Shown here piece after piece: positions 32,968 to 33,045 of a stretch of 33,045 nt of DNA. The notes beneath the pieces were generated by a model. That model was not told the origin of the DNA, did not search any database, and saw only the letters and a program-made list of their open reading frames with translations. Origin of the DNA: Lachnospiraceae bacterium (GTDB lineage Bacteria; Bacillota; Clostridia; Lachnospirales; Lachnospiraceae); contig JAEEIV010000005.1 of NCBI GenBank assembly GCA_016281555.1, forward strand, positions 1-33,045, in the 5' to 3' direction. The translations under genes and the position numbers were made by a program. The stretch's first letter is position 1. Each line of letters opens with the position of its first letter.

Positions 32968-33045
32968 CTCATTCTGGTGGGGATTATCCCAGACGTCGAT
33001 GTTCTTGAGCTGGGTTTAGGTGCGGTATCTGTTGAAGAAGTTGAT
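32968..33045 (-). pseudogene. Upstream PFOR coding sequence interrupted by TAA
   Basis: In frame with the PFOR above, the minus strand reads INFFNRYRT, then TAA (33016-33018), then TQLKNIDVWDNPHQNE and on into the Met at 32967. PFORs have FFDGFRTSHEIQKIE at this place, so the stop replaces one conserved residue (usually Ser) in an otherwise good alignment. The frame is open from there to the window edge. The cause is a nonsense mutation or an error close to a sequence end. Confidence 0.8.

Noticed and set aside
862-33018. Reassigned stop codons (TAG or TAA read as sense), suggested by three in-frame stops at 862, 3897 and 33016
   Set aside because: larA ends in TAG and many genes here (tpiA, etfB, cvfB-like, rlmD) end in TAA in the expected place, while no long conserved gene contains internal TAGs. 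Separate mutations or errors are simpler.
1-33045. CRISPR array, tRNA or rRNA genes, phage structural genes
   Set aside because: No regularly spaced repeats, no cloverleaf-like sequences with CCA ends and no structural phage proteins were seen on either strand.

Overview
The window looks like a chromosomal segment of an anaerobic Bacillota of class Clostridia. The evidence is a gap-pgk-tpiA glycolytic cluster, a pyruvate:ferredoxin oxidoreductase, an LctBCD-type electron-confurcating lactate dehydrogenase with EtfAB, a CvfB/YitL-type S1 protein, a YhaM-type nuclease, and Clostridia-style serine recombinase and RlmD genes. Most of the chromosome-like part is GC-rich with strong Shine-Dalgarno sites. 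The left ~6 kb is more AT-rich and mosaic. I see no tRNA, rRNA or CRISPR array.

Left region (1-6.3 kb): accessory DNA. A truncated uncharacterised gene leaves at the left edge. Next comes a large serine recombinase with a small HTH gene and a 77-aa protein. Ahead of these lies a ~240-nt transcribed leader or small RNA with a textbook promoter and intrinsic terminator. Further right are a decayed small ORF and a secreted cysteine peptidase paired with a membrane-anchored secreted protein. The block abuts the 3' end of rlmD (rumA). The last ~100 codons of the recombinase and of rlmD are homologous, lie in the same orientation, and join their unrelated upstream parts at the same place (Glu-Thr-Val, nine identical bases). 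I read this as a ~5.2-kb element integrated inside the 3' part of an rlmD gene, exchanging 3' tails between its recombinase gene and the target. The tail now on the recombinase carries an in-frame TAG.

Middle region (6-20 kb): rlmD, a YhaM-like HD nuclease and a membrane-bound HtrA-like protein that has lost its catalytic His and Asp form one operon. gap-pgk-tpiA follow, with a promoter whose spacer is an 18-bp perfect palindrome and a Rex-like site upstream. Then come a Gfo/Idh/MocA oxidoreductase, a MATE exporter translationally coupled to a Mbeg1-like hydrolase/membrane protein, a ferredoxin-type aldo/keto reductase, and an ECF-like sigma factor with a putative membrane partner.

Right region (20-33 kb): etfB-etfA-lctD-larA plus a Na/Pi-cotransporter-family gene form a lactate-utilisation operon. 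LarA interconverts lactate isomers, and the Etf/LDH complex oxidises lactate with NAD+ while consuming reduced ferredoxin. PFOR at the right edge can supply that ferredoxin from pyruvate. Divergent to the operon is a YbhN-like membrane protein, followed by an XRE regulator and a cvfB-like gene. The PFOR frame carries an in-frame TAA 30 bases from the window end, either a nonsense mutation or an edge error. Hairpins with a shared ACGGGTGA core recur in two intergenic regions 11 kb apart.
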